Notes under the pieces: generated by a model
What the model saw: only the letters and a program-made list of their open reading frames with translations
What the model was told of the DNA's origin: nothing
Databases searched by the model: none
Source: Micromonospora globbae
Lineage (GTDB): Bacteria; Actinomycetota; Actinomycetes; Mycobacteriales; Micromonosporaceae
Assembly (NCBI RefSeq): GCF_003610785.1
Contig: NZ_RAQQ01000019.1
Coordinates: forward strand, 90,999 to 154,998
Reading direction: 5' to 3'
DNA: 64,000 nt
Position numbers and translations under genes: made by a program
Shown: positions 16,385 to 24,542 of the stretch, one piece after another
Position numbering within the stretch: position 1 is the stretch's first letter
How the letters are laid out: each line of letters begins with the position of its first letter

Positions 16385-17152
16385 TCAGGCGGCCCAGTGG
16401 CCGCGGCTGCGGTAGACGTCGCGCAGCACGCCGACGTGATCGGTCATGATGCCATCCACCCCAAGATCAAGTAACTCGTGCATCTCGGCGGGTTCGTCGA
16501 TCGTCCAGACGTGCACCTGCAGGCCGAGTCGGTGGCAGTACGCGAGGAACCGCCGGTCGACCACGGGGATGCGCCCGTAGCGCACGGGGACCTGGGCGGC
16601 GACCACCGACGGCGGCAACCGCACCGGCCGCCCGTGCAGGGAGGCCATGCGCAGCCGGGCCACCCCGCGCATGCCGAGGTTGCTCGCGACCTTCGGCCCG
16701 GCCAGGGCGCGAAGCCGGGCCAGCCGGGCGTCGCTGAACGACGCGAGCAGCACCCGGTCACCGGCGCCGGTGCGGGTGACGGTCTCGACGGTGGGGACGA
16801 CGCCGGCGTCGGCCTTCACGTCGACGTTGAAGCGGACCTCGGGCCAGGCGGTGAGGACCTCGTCGAGGCGGGGCACCACGGCGGCGCCACCGACGCGTAC
16901 CGACGCCAGGTCCGCCCAGCGCAGCGCGGCGATGCGCCCCGGTTCGCCGGTGACCCGCTCCAGGGTGGGGTCGTGGAAGATCACCGGCACGCCGTCGGCG
17001 GTGGCGTGCACGTCGGTCTCGACGTACCGGTAGCCGAGCCCGATGGCGCGGGCGAACGCCTCGGCGGTGTTCTCGTCGCCGTCGGCCGCGCCGCCGCGGT
17101 GGGCGAACGCCAGGGGCGCGGGCGCGTCCAGGTAGGGGTGGCGGGGGTGCAC
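16385..17152 (-). CDS. Glycerophosphodiester phosphodiesterase family protein
   Basis: 255 residues, a TIM-barrel GDPD. The catalytic signature is AFAHRGGAADGDENT (His-Arg), followed by YVETDVHATADGVPVIFHDP (Glu/Asp metal ligands and the second His), VRFNVDVKAD and, near the C terminus, VHVWTIDEPAEM and GVDGIMTDHV. There is no signal peptide, so it is cytoplasmic. It hydrolyses glycerophosphodiesters to sn-glycerol-3-phosphate and alcohol. GTG start at 17152. It probably forms a unit with the UMF1 transporter downstream. Confidence 0.92.
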   Translation of the reverse strand: MHPRHPYLDAPAPLAFAHRGGAADGDENTAEAFARAIGLGYRYVETDVHATADGVPVIFHDPTLERVTGEPGRIAALRWADLASVRVGGAAVVPRLDEVLTAWPEVRFNVDVKADAGVVPTVETVTRTGAGDRVLLASFSDARLARLRALAGPKVASNLGMRGVARLRMASLHGRPVRLPPSVVAAQVPVRYGRIPVVDRRFLAYCHRLGLQVHVWTIDEPAEMHELLDLGVDGIMTDHVGVLRDVYRSRGHWAA

Positions 17153-17248
17153 GCCGGAAGTATGCCGGGCGCGGGCGGCACCATGGTGTCCGGCCGACGT
17201 CGCGCCGGCAAATTTCCCTATCCTTACCTATCTGGTCTACCGTGGGGA

Positions 17249-17707
17249 ATGATGGGTAATGACATGTACTCGGTGGAACAGGTGGCGGAGCTGCTCGGCC
17301 TGCACGTGCGCACCGTGCGCGGGTACATCCGCAGCGGCCGGCTGCGGGCGGTGCGGATCGGCAAGCAGTACCGGATCGCCCGCGCCGACCTCGACGCGCT
17401 GACCGGCCGGCCCGCGCCGGTCCCGCCCGCCGCCGCGCTGGCGCTGGAGGTGTCGAGCATCGTGCAGGTCGACGGCGTCGACCGGGCCGCGGCCGACCGT
17501 CTGGCCACGTTCGTGCTGGCCGGCGTCAACACCCACCACGACCCGACGCGCCCGCTGCGCGTGCAGACCGTCCACGACGAGGAACGCCACCGCATGAAGT
17601 TCGTGATCCTGGGCGACGCCGCCGGCACAGCCGACCTGCTGCGCCTGCTCGACGCCGTGCTGACCGGCCGCAACGGCCTGCTGTCCGGGGAGGGCGGCCA
17701 TGCCTGA
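17249..17707 (+). CDS. MerR/excisionase-type HTH protein
   Basis: About 152 residues. The N-terminal HTH_17 domain reads MYSVEQVAELLGLHVRTV, then RGYIRSGRLRAVRIGKQYRI. A second, non-DNA-binding part (about 65-150) begins LALEVSSIVQVDGVDRAAAD and has an alternating strand-helix pattern, including VQTVHDEERHRMKFVILGDA. Three ATGs (17249, 17252, 17264) are possible; GTGGGGA precedes the first. It overlaps the DUF4180 gene by 8 bp, and this HTH/DUF4180 pairing suggests a two-gene sensory or regulatory unit. The function of the second domain is unknown. Confidence 0.8.
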   Translation: MMGNDMYSVEQVAELLGLHVRTVRGYIRSGRLRAVRIGKQYRIARADLDALTGRPAPVPPAAALALEVSSIVQVDGVDRAAADRLATFVLAGVNTHHDPTRPLRVQTVHDEERHRMKFVILGDAAGTADLLRLLDAVLTGRNGLLSGEGGHA

Positions 17708-18068
17708 CGTGCTGCAGGAGAGGGCCGGGGTGACGGTGCTCGTGTGCGACCCGGCCGGGCCGCCGCTGGCCACCACCGAGGCGGCACTCGACCTGATCGG
17801 CGCGGCCTTCGCGGGCGCCGAGGTGGTCGCCGTGCCGGCGCAACGGTTCGACCCGGACTTCTTCTCCCTGGGCACCCGCTTCGCCGGGGAGATCATGCAG
17901 AAGTTCGTCAACTACCGCCTGCGGCTGGCGGTCGTGGGCGACATTTCCGCCCACCTGGCGGCGAGCGGCACGTTGCGGGCGCTGGTGGCCGAGTCCAACC
18001 GCCACGACCACATCTGGTTCGTGCCCGACCTGGCGGCGCTCGACGCCCGGCTGGCCGCCACCCACTGA
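17700..18068 (+). CDS. DUF4180 domain protein
   Basis: A 122-residue single-domain protein matching DUF4180: LIGAAFAGAEVVAVPAQRFD, then FFSLGTRFAGEIMQKFVNYR and LRLAVVGDISAHLAASGTLR, with the ending NRHDHIWFVPDLAALDARL. It has an alpha/beta fold with a conserved GEI-x-QKF-x-NY-x-x-R-x-A segment. No catalytic role is known. It is translationally linked to the preceding HTH gene (ATG inside the last codons of that gene), so the two proteins are probably made in fixed ratio and may interact. Confidence 0.85.
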   Translation: MPDVLQERAGVTVLVCDPAGPPLATTEAALDLIGAAFAGAEVVAVPAQRFDPDFFSLGTRFAGEIMQKFVNYRLRLAVVGDISAHLAASGTLRALVAESNRHDHIWFVPDLAALDARLAATH

Positions 18069-18160
18069 TGCGGCTGCAACTGGGTCGACCACGACCATCC
18101 GGCCCGGCCGTGCCCGACCGGACCACCCGGCAGCGCGGCCACACAGGCCCCGCGGATGCT

Positions 18161-18731
18161 GTCGAGCTGCCCCATATCTGGGGCACACGGCCTCCCGGGG
18201 TCGACACGAGCCCGACGCCCGGGTCGCACAACACAGCCTGACGGCCCCGGGTCGCACAAGTCGGCGGTCCCGGAGGCCCGCGACGGGCCAGGGGCGTGGC
18301 TGCGGGCCGGGGACCACGACGCTGTAGAGCTGATGCCGTGAACGATTCACGCCGACGGGCGTGACGAGCGAACAGGCTCCGGGCGCGAACAGCAGTCGAC
18401 ATCCACCGATCGACGCGCCGTCTCCCGGCGTTGCGGTGTCTCCCGGCGTTGCGGTGTCTCCCGGCGTTGCGGTGTCTCCCGGCGTTGCGGTGTCTCCCGG
18501 CGTTGCGGTGTCTCCCGGCGTTGCGGTGTCTCTCGGCGTCGTGGCGTCTCTCGGCGTCGTGGCGTCTCTCGGCGTCGTGGCGTCTCCCGGCGTCGCGGTG
18601 TCCTCCGGCGTCGCGGCGTCGCTGGCGCGTACCGCCCACGGCGATGCAGGGCGCCCCCCAGCCATCTGGCGCTCCCAGGTCCCTCTGCGCGGGGGCGCTC
18701 GCTGCATGCCCCATATCTGGGGCAGCTCGAC
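18161..18731. repeat. Inverted copies of GTCGAGCTGCCCCA bounding the minisatellite
   Basis: The palindrome TGCCCCATATCTGGGGCA occurs at 18168-18185 and 18707-18724. The left copy is preceded by GTCGAGC and the right copy is followed by GCTCGAC, so the two form a 25 bp inverted pair, differing only in the orientation of the central TATC, about 570 bp apart. They bracket the tandem-repeat DNA. This looks like the ends of a non-coding repeat element, or two inverted insertions of one dispersed palindrome. Confidence 0.6.
18421..18618. repeat. 18 bp minisatellite, 11 units
   Basis: Six perfect copies of TCTCCCGGCGTTGCGGTG (18421-18528) are followed by three copies of TCTCTCGGCGTCGTGGCG (18529-18582), one TCTCCCGGCGTCGCGGTG (18583-18600) and one diverged unit (18601-18618). 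The block structure shows recent amplification. There is no spacer between units, so it is not a CRISPR. Confidence 0.92.
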
Positions 18732-18896
18732 AGGACACGAGCACATGTGTGGCTCCTGCGAGCAGGCGATCTACCCGGGCTGTCGCGTTGGTCGCTCGAC
18801 TGTGCGCCAAGGGGCGCGAGTGTGGTGGTCGGATCCTTCGGAGGTGATGTCGTAGCCGATTCGACGGCAGGAGTCGCGCAGGCGCGAGACCGCAGG

Positions 18897-18967
18897 GATC
18901 GCGCGGGAGCAGGAAGATCGCGCGGGAACGGGGACCGCGCGGGAGCGGAGGTCGCGCGAGAGGCACG
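18897..18967. repeat. Imperfect GATCGCGCGGGA array
   Basis: Four units (starting near 18897, 18916, 18933 and 18951) share (G)AYCGCGCGGGAGC-like cores with 17-19 bp spacing. This is a weaker, older tandem array close to the minisatellite. Confidence 0.5.
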
Positions 18968-19021
18968 CGGGGGTCGCCTCGACGGAAGGGCCTCTCGGCG
19001 GGCGGCCGACGCCGCCCGCGC

Positions 19022-19801
19022 TCAGCGTCGCGGTGGCCGGCGGCGGTGGGAGCGGCTGGTGTCCGCGGGGCGGCCGGGGTCGACGTGGCGGGGGCGTTCC
19101 GGTTCGTCCGGCCGCAGCGGGACGAGCGCGTCGGTGATCGCGTCGATGATCCGGTCGGTGGCCTGCCGTGCGGCGCCGGGTGTGCCGGAGACCAGGCCGG
19201 TGAGGTCGACGGGCTCGCCGAAGTGCACCCGGATCACGGGGCGGCGCACCAGCGCCCGGGCGATCCCGCGGAGCAGCCCCTTCGGGGCGCGGTACGGCAC
19301 GACCTCGTGTGAGCCCCACTGCGCCACGGGGATCACGGGCGCGCCGCAGGCGAAGGCGAGCCGGGCCGCGCCGGTCTTGCCGCGTTCCGGCCACATGCCC
19401 GGGTCCAGGCCGATCCGGCCCTCGGGGTAGACCAGCACCACCGATCCGGCGGCGACCGCGGCCGCGGCGTCGTCGAGGGCGTGGCCGACGGCGGCGGTGC
19501 CCCGGTCGACGCGGATGTGTCCGGCCCGACGCATGAGCGCGCCGATCACCGGGGCGCGGAACAGCCCGCCGGTGGCCATGATCCGGGGGGCGACGCCCCG
19601 GGCCCGGCAGGCGGCGGTGAGCACCACCGGGTCGAAGGGGCTGATGTGGTTGGCGGCCAGGACCAGCGGTCCGCGGCGCAGCGCCTCGGGCACCTCCCCG
19701 CTGACCTCCAGCCGGGCCAGGGCGGCCACGACGCCCCGGGCGAGCAACTGGGCGGTGCGCCAGATCGCCGGGGGCTGCCAGGTGGTGTGGGCGGTGTCCA
19801 T
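19022..19801 (-). CDS. 1-acyl-sn-glycerol-3-phosphate acyltransferase (PlsC-like)
   Basis: About 259 residues. Acyltransferase block I is LVLAANHISPFDPVVL (H-x-x-x-x-D), block II includes GLFRAPVIGALMRRAGHIRV, and block III is VVLVYPEGRIGLDPGMWPERG (PEGR), followed by GAPVIPVAQWGSHEV. It transfers an acyl chain to lysophosphatidate or a related acceptor in phospholipid synthesis. It has no strong signal peptide; a peripheral membrane location is likely. ATG at 19801 (MDTAHTTWQPP). The basic C-terminal tail (SHRRRPPRR) is low complexity. It is divergent from cydA. Confidence 0.88.
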   Translation of the reverse strand: MDTAHTTWQPPAIWRTAQLLARGVVAALARLEVSGEVPEALRRGPLVLAANHISPFDPVVLTAACRARGVAPRIMATGGLFRAPVIGALMRRAGHIRVDRGTAAVGHALDDAAAAVAAGSVVLVYPEGRIGLDPGMWPERGKTGAARLAFACGAPVIPVAQWGSHEVVPYRAPKGLLRGIARALVRRPVIRVHFGEPVDLTGLVSGTPGAARQATDRIIDAITDALVPLRPDEPERPRHVDPGRPADTSRSHRRRPPRR

Positions 19802-19963
19802 CAGCGGTGAATGGTCGCACGGCGCGCGGCCGGCGCGGCGCCGAGGGCGGTCCGCGCCGCGCCGGCGGCGCGCCCGGGAGGCCGTCCGGCCCTGGGTGAT
19901 CAAGGTCATTGGTCCCGGGGCGGTTCGGGACTCCTGTCCCTGCCGATCCGTCTACGACGGGCG

Positions 19964-19988
19964 GTAGTATTTACTACGTCTCGTAGTA
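19964..19988 (+). promoter_or_regulatory. Overlapping palindromes upstream of cydA
   Basis: GTAGTA-TT-TACTAC at 19964-19977 overlaps TACTACG-TCT-CGTAGTA at 19972-19988. These AT-rich dyads sit in an otherwise GC-rich gap 20-45 bp before the cydA start. They resemble TAC/GTA dyads bound by BlaI/CopY-type repressors, but that link is only a guess. Confidence 0.5.
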
Positions 19989-20008
19989 TGAACAGCTGGG
20001 GGTTACAG

Positions 20009-21424
20009 GTGGACGCCTTGGACGTCGCCCGCTGGCAGTTCGGTGTCACCACCGTCTACCACTTCCTCTTCGTGCCGCTCACGATCGGCCTGTCGGTGCT
20101 GGTGGCCATCCTCCAGACCCTGTGGCACCGCACCGGCAACGAGCGCTACCTCAAGCTCACCAAGTTCTACGGCAAGCTCTTCCTCATCAACTTCGCGATG
20201 GGCGTGGTCACCGGCATCGTGCAGGAGTTCCAGTTCGGCATGAACTGGAGCGACTACTCCCGCTTCGTCGGCGACATCTTCGGCGCCCCGCTCGCCATCG
20301 AGGCGCTCGTCGCGTTCTTCCTCGAATCCACCTTCATCGGGCTGTGGATCTTCGGCTGGGACCGGCTGCCCAAGCGCCTGCACCTGGCCAGCATCTGGGC
20401 CGCCGCCATCGGCACCAACCTGTCGGCGTACTTCATCCTCGCCGCCAACTCGTTCATGCAGAACCCGGTCGGCTACCGCGTCAACCCCGACACCGGCCGC
20501 GCCGAGCTGACCGACTTCGTGGCCGTGCTCACCAACAAGGTCGCCCTGGTCACCTTCCCGCACACGATCGCCGGCGCGTTCCTGGTGGCCGGGTCCCTGC
20601 TGGTCGCCGTCGCCATGTGGCACCTGATCCGCAACCGCGACTCCGCCGAGACCCCCACCTACCGGTTCGCCGCGAAGTTCGGCTCCTGGGTCACCCTGGT
20701 CGCCGCCGCGGCCGTCGTCATCAGCGGCGACATCCAGGGCAAGATCATGACCCAGGTGCAGCCCATGAAGATGGCCGCCGCCGAGGGCCTCTACAACACC
20801 GAGAGCCCCGCGTCGTTCTCCGTGCTCACCGTCGGCAGCCTCGACGGCACCCGCGAGCTGTTCGCCATCAAGATCCCGTACCTGTTGTCCTACCTGGGCA
20901 CCGGCGACCCGAACGGCACCGTGCACGGCATCAACGACCTGCAGGCCCAGTACGCCAGCCAGTACGGCCCGGGCAACTACGCCCCGATCATCCCGGTCAC
21001 CTACTGGAGCTTCCGGTTCATGATCGCCTTCGGGCTGGCGGCCGCGGCGATCGCCCTGCTCGTGCTCTGGACCCACCGCAAGGGCCGCGCCCCGCGCAGC
21101 AAGTGGTTGCTGCGCGCCGGCCTGGTCATGCCGCTGCTGCCGCTGGTCGCCAACTCGTTCGGCTGGATCTTCACGGAGATGGGCCGGCAGCCGTGGATCG
21201 TCTTCGGCGAGATGCTCACCCGCAACGGCGTCTCCCGCAGCGTGTCGCTGACCGAGGTCCTCACCTCGTTCACCGCGTTCACCCTGATCTACGCCACCCT
21301 CGCCGTGATCGAGTTCCGGCTGCTCATCCGGTACGCGAAGGCCGGCGTGCCCGACGTCACCGAGCAGCCCGAGATCGACGACAGCCACGACGACGCCGAG
21401 CGTCCGCTCGCGTTCGCCTACTGA
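20009..21424 (+). CDS. cydA: Cytochrome bd ubiquinol oxidase subunit I
   Basis: About 471 residues, nine or so helices. ALDVARWQFGVTTVYHFLFV carries the His ligand region of haem b595, FQFGMNWSDYSRFVGDIFGA and EALVAFFLESTFIGLWIFGW are the CydA core, and KIPYLLSYL with GWIFTEMGRQPW gives the quinol loop and conserved EMGRQPW. The Q-loop is of the short type. It forms the quinol-oxidising, haem-bearing half of the bd-type terminal oxidase. I chose the GTG at 20009 with GGGGG about 6 bp upstream; an ATG at 19988 would start inside the operator-like palindrome. Confidence 0.95.
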   Translation: MDALDVARWQFGVTTVYHFLFVPLTIGLSVLVAILQTLWHRTGNERYLKLTKFYGKLFLINFAMGVVTGIVQEFQFGMNWSDYSRFVGDIFGAPLAIEALVAFFLESTFIGLWIFGWDRLPKRLHLASIWAAAIGTNLSAYFILAANSFMQNPVGYRVNPDTGRAELTDFVAVLTNKVALVTFPHTIAGAFLVAGSLLVAVAMWHLIRNRDSAETPTYRFAAKFGSWVTLVAAAAVVISGDIQGKIMTQVQPMKMAAAEGLYNTESPASFSVLTVGSLDGTRELFAIKIPYLLSYLGTGDPNGTVHGINDLQAQYASQYGPGNYAPIIPVTYWSFRFMIAFGLAAAAIALLVLWTHRKGRAPRSKWLLRAGLVMPLLPLVANSFGWIFTEMGRQPWIVFGEMLTRNGVSRSVSLTEVLTSFTAFTLIYATLAVIEFRLLIRYAKAGVPDVTEQPEIDDSHDDAERPLAFAY

Positions 21425-21439
21425 CCTCCGGAGCGCACC

Positions 21440-22438
21440 GTGGAGCTCACCACCATCTGGTTCCTGCTCGTCGCCGTCCTCTTCACCGGCTACTTCATCC
21501 TGGAGGGCTTCGACTTCGGCGTCGGGATGCTGCTGCCCGTGCTCGGCCGCGACGACCGCGAACGTCGCGTCCTCATCAACACGATCGGCCCCGTCTGGGA
21601 CGGCAACGAGGTGTGGCTGATCACCGCCGGCGGCGCCATGTTCGCCGCCTTCCCCGAGTGGTACGCCACCCTGTTCTCCGGCTTCTACCTGCCGCTGCTG
21701 CTGATCCTGCTGGCCCTCATCGCCCGCGGGGTGGCGTTCGAGTACCGGCACAAGCGCCCCGAACCGTCCTGGAAGCGGCGCTGGGACGCGGCGATCTTCT
21801 TCGGTTCGCTGGTGCCGGCCGTGCTCTGGGGGGTCGCGTTCGCCAACATCCTGCGGGGTGTGCCGCTCACCGGCGACCACGAGTACGCCGGCGGCCTGCT
21901 CGACCTGCTGAACCCGTACGCCCTGCTCGGCGGCGTGACCACCGCGGCGCTGTTCCTCACCCACGGGGCGGTGTTCATCGCGCTGAAGACCGTCGGCGAG
22001 ATCCGGGAGCGCGCCGGCGCGCTCGCGGTGCGCGTGGGCGCCGTCGCCGCCGTCCTCGCCGTGGTGTTCCTCGCCTGGACGCTGGGCATCCGCTCCAGCA
22101 CGGCCGCCGTCGCGCTCGCCGCCGGGGCGGCGGTCGCGCTGCTCGCCGGTCTCGCCGCCGCCCGCGTACGCCGGGAGGGCTGGGCGTTCACGGGCACGGC
22201 CGTGGCCATCGGCCTGGCCGTGGCGACCTTGTTCGCGGCGCTGTTCCCCGCCGTGCTGCCCTCCACCCTGGACCCGGCGGGCACGCTGACCGCCACGAAC
22301 GCCGCCTCCACCCCCTACACGCTGAAGATCATGAGCTGGGTGGCGGTGGTGTTCACGCCGATCGTGCTGGCCTACCAGGGCTGGACGTACTGGGTGTTCC
22401 GCAAGCGCATCGGCGTGGCGCACATCCCGCAGCACTGA
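21440..22438 (+). CDS. cydB: Cytochrome bd ubiquinol oxidase subunit II
   Basis: 332 residues, about eight helices. The start LTTIWFLLVAVLFTGYFILE, then GFDFGVGMLLPVLGRDDRER, and TIGPVWDGNEVWLITAGGAM are the CydB signature. It begins 16 bp after cydA (GTG at 21440) and ends before a strong terminator. CydB pairs with CydA to make the high-affinity oxygen-reducing bd oxidase. The cydDC exporter genes that are often in the same operon are not here, so the cluster is incomplete or they are elsewhere. Confidence 0.95.
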   Translation: MELTTIWFLLVAVLFTGYFILEGFDFGVGMLLPVLGRDDRERRVLINTIGPVWDGNEVWLITAGGAMFAAFPEWYATLFSGFYLPLLLILLALIARGVAFEYRHKRPEPSWKRRWDAAIFFGSLVPAVLWGVAFANILRGVPLTGDHEYAGGLLDLLNPYALLGGVTTAALFLTHGAVFIALKTVGEIRERAGALAVRVGAVAAVLAVVFLAWTLGIRSSTAAVALAAGAAVALLAGLAAARVRREGWAFTGTAVAIGLAVATLFAALFPAVLPSTLDPAGTLTATNAASTPYTLKIMSWVAVVFTPIVLAYQGWTYWVFRKRIGVAHIPQH

Positions 22439-22449
22439 CCACCGCGCCC

Positions 22450-22483
22450 GGCCGCCGGCGGGGGGCCCGCCCCGCCGGCGGCC
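22450..22483 (+). terminator. Terminator after cydAB
   Basis: Perfect 14 bp arms (GGCCGCCGGCGGGG at 22450-22463, complement at 22470-22483) with a 6 nt loop, 12 bp after the cydB stop. Confidence 0.75.
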
Positions 22484-22519
22484 GGAGCGCGGGCCACCCG
22501 CCGGCCGTAGGGTGGACCG

Positions 22520-23557
22520 GTGACCGCGCAACCGTGGAGCGACCTGCTCGGCAGCCCGTCGCCGATCGTCGGCGCGCCGATGGCCGGCGGCGCCAGCACC
22601 CCCGACCTCGTACGGGCCGTCACGGCGGCCGGCGGGTTCGGGTTCGTCCCCGCCGGCTACCGGACCCCCGACGCGCTCGCCGCCGACCTGGCCGCGCTGC
22701 GCGCCACCGGCACACCGTGCGGGGTGAACCTGTTCGTCCCCGGCCCGCGGGAGATCGACGAGGCGGCCTTCCGCCGCTACGCCCGGCAGATCGCCGCGGA
22801 GGGCGAGCCGTACGGGCTCGACCTGGCCGGGGCGCCGCTCGTGCACGACGACGACCACTGGGCCGACAAGCTCGACCTGCTGGTCCGGGACCCGGTGCCG
22901 GTCGTCAGCCTCACGTTCGGGCTGCCCGACCCGGCGGCCCTGGCCGCGTTGCGGCGCGCCGGCTCCCGGGTGCTGGTCACCGTGACCTGCGTGGACGAGG
23001 CGCGCGCCGCCCAGGACCTGGGCGTCGACGCGCTGGTCGCCCAGGGCACCGAGGCGGGCGGCCACAGCGGCACCCACACTCCGCGCCGGCCGGCCCCGCC
23101 GGTGTCCACCCGTACGCTGGTGCGCGACGTGGTCGGCGCGACCGGCCTGCCCGTGGTGGCCGCGGGCGGGGTCGCCGGCCCCGACGACGTGCGGGACCTG
23201 CTCGCCGCCGGGGCGTGCGCGGTGGCGGTCGGCACGCTGCTGCTGCGCACCGACGAGAGCGGCGCGAGCCGCACCCACCGTGACGCGCTGGCCGACCCGG
23301 CGCGCACCGCCACGGTGCTCACCCGCGCCTTCACCGGCCGTCCCGCGCGGGGTCTGCGCAACGCCTTCATCGACCGGTACGAGCCGGTGGCGCCGCTCGG
23401 CTACCCGGAGCTGCACCACCTGACCCGGCCGTTGCGCGCGGCCGCCGCCGCGGCCGGGCACCCGGACCGGGTGCACCTGTGGGCGGGCACCGGCTACCGG
23501 CAGGCCACCACCGGCCCGGCGTCCGCCGTGGTCGACCGGCTGACCGCGCCACTCTGA
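22520..23557 (+). CDS. Nitronate monooxygenase family FMN enzyme
   Basis: 345 residues, a TIM-barrel flavoprotein. It shows the N-terminal PIVGAPMAGGASTPDLVRAV (FMN site), NLFVPGP, the central VDALVAQGTEAGGHSGTH (the QG-x-EAGGH motif with the catalytic His), PVVAAGGVAGPDDVRDLLAA and AVAVGTLLLRTDESGAS (phosphate-binding loop). It oxidises nitronates (for example propionate-3-nitronate) to the aldehyde or keto acid and nitrite. GTG start at 22520. It is a single gene between cydAB and a divergent hypothetical. Confidence 0.9.
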   Translation: MTAQPWSDLLGSPSPIVGAPMAGGASTPDLVRAVTAAGGFGFVPAGYRTPDALAADLAALRATGTPCGVNLFVPGPREIDEAAFRRYARQIAAEGEPYGLDLAGAPLVHDDDHWADKLDLLVRDPVPVVSLTFGLPDPAALAALRRAGSRVLVTVTCVDEARAAQDLGVDALVAQGTEAGGHSGTHTPRRPAPPVSTRTLVRDVVGATGLPVVAAGGVAGPDDVRDLLAAGACAVAVGTLLLRTDESGASRTHRDALADPARTATVLTRAFTGRPARGLRNAFIDRYEPVAPLGYPELHHLTRPLRAAAAAAGHPDRVHLWAGTGYRQATTGPASAVVDRLTAPL

Positions 23558-23774
23558 CCAGGCCGGGACGGCCGAGTCCTCCGGCTCCGCCGTCCCGGTT
23601 CAGCGCCACGGCGGTCACGGTTGCGAGCAGCGCCCGGCCGGCCACGCCCGGAGCGGCGCGGGCCGGGAGCCGCTCCGCCCGTGCCGCGCTACGGTCGCGC
23701 CGCCCGCTTCCCGGTGCGCGGCCCGACCGTCGCCCGTCGCGCCCCTCCCTGCCCGGGCGCGTGTGTCGGCGTCC

Positions 23775-24470
23775 TCAGCTCGCCTCGCGCAGCTCCGCGA
23801 GCCGCGCCTCGATCTCGGCCAGCTCGGCGCGCAGTTTCTCCGCCTGGCGCTCCGCCTCGGCCCGCTCGGCGGCGAGGATCTGCTCCACCGCCTCGTGCAC
23901 TCCGGGCACGTCCACGAGCGCCACCATCTTCAACGCCTCCGCCGGCTTCACCACGTACGGCTTGGCGAGAGCCTTGCTGCCCTGCTGCGCGGCGACCGTC
24001 CACTCGCCGTCGGCGTACGCCAGCGTGACCGTCAGGCCGGCCGGCCCCTTCGGCTTGGTCGCCTTCGCCGCCCGGCGTGCCGGCTTGGCCGTCTCCTCCG
24101 TCTCCACCTTCGACTCCTCCCGGGGCGCCGGGCGCGGTGCCGGCACCCGGTCCAGTACGAACTCCGGCTCCGCCGGCGTGGCCGGGGGCTCCGGTCGCGG
24201 CTCGGGCTGCGGCTCCGCCGCCCGGCGTCCCGCGCCGCGTGGGGCGATGGCCACGTCGGCGGGGGAGAAGGGCAGCTCGTCGCGCCCGAACCGCACCACC
24301 ACGAACTCGTCGGAACCGGCCGGGTCGGTCAGCTCCACCACCTGACCGACCTGCCCGGCGATCTGCCCGGCCGCGGCGGTGAACACGACCTTCGGCTTGC
24401 GGCCCGCCGCCAACGCCTCCCGGATCGTGTGGACGTCGTCATCGGACAGCCCCTGGCCAGCGGCACCCAT
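23775..24470 (-). CDS. Conserved actinobacterial protein with central low-complexity linker and C-terminal coiled coil
   Basis: About 231 residues; I do not recognise a characterised family (it resembles the DUF6319-type proteins of Micromonosporaceae). The N-terminal domain (1-75) reads LSDDDVHTIREALAAGRKP, then VVFTAAAGQIAGQVGQVVEL and ends FVVVRFGRDELPFSPAD. A Pro/Glu/Lys-rich linker (80-140) follows, then a small domain with TVTLAYADGEWTVAAQQGSK and a charged coiled coil (about 190-231, ERAEAERQAEKLRAELAEIE). Such layout suggests DNA or partner binding. Start at ATG 24470, with AGAGG six bases upstream. Confidence 0.7.
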   Translation of the reverse strand: MGAAGQGLSDDDVHTIREALAAGRKPKVVFTAAAGQIAGQVGQVVELTDPAGSDEFVVVRFGRDELPFSPADVAIAPRGAGRRAAEPQPEPRPEPPATPAEPEFVLDRVPAPRPAPREESKVETEETAKPARRAAKATKPKGPAGLTVTLAYADGEWTVAAQQGSKALAKPYVVKPAEALKMVALVDVPGVHEAVEQILAAERAEAERQAEKLRAELAEIEARLAELREAS

Positions 24471-24542
24471 CAGCAACCTCTTCCGTACACCTGTTTGATT
24501 CCTGCCTTGATACCAGCCGGCTGCGACACCGCCACGGCGGGA

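Larger units (their letters stand above)
18069..19021. other. Repeat-rich region without a supported gene
   Basis: 953 bp between the DUF4180 gene and the acyltransferase. It contains an inverted pair of a palindrome (18161-18185 and 18707-18731), a small palindrome GTGAACGATTCAC (about 18341-18353), the 18 bp minisatellite (18421-18618) and a second imperfect array of GATCGCGCGGGA-type units (18897-18967). Open frames cross it on both strands, but they only read the repeat as low-complexity peptide and lack credible start sites. Confidence 0.65.

Noticed and set aside
18421..18618. Regular repeats that could be taken for a CRISPR array
   Set aside because: The units are directly adjacent with no spacers, the unit is 18 bp, and no cas genes are present.
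18361..18855. Open frame across the minisatellite reading SPGVAV repeats
   Set aside because: It is an expression of the tandem repeat in one of several open frames, without a credible start region or flanking domain.
20003..23476. Very long open frame on the minus strand opposite cydAB and the nitronate monooxygenase
   Set aside because: It is antisense to three clear genes. Its peptide is rich in Arg/Gly/Val/Gln with no domain, a usual artefact of high-GC codon bias.
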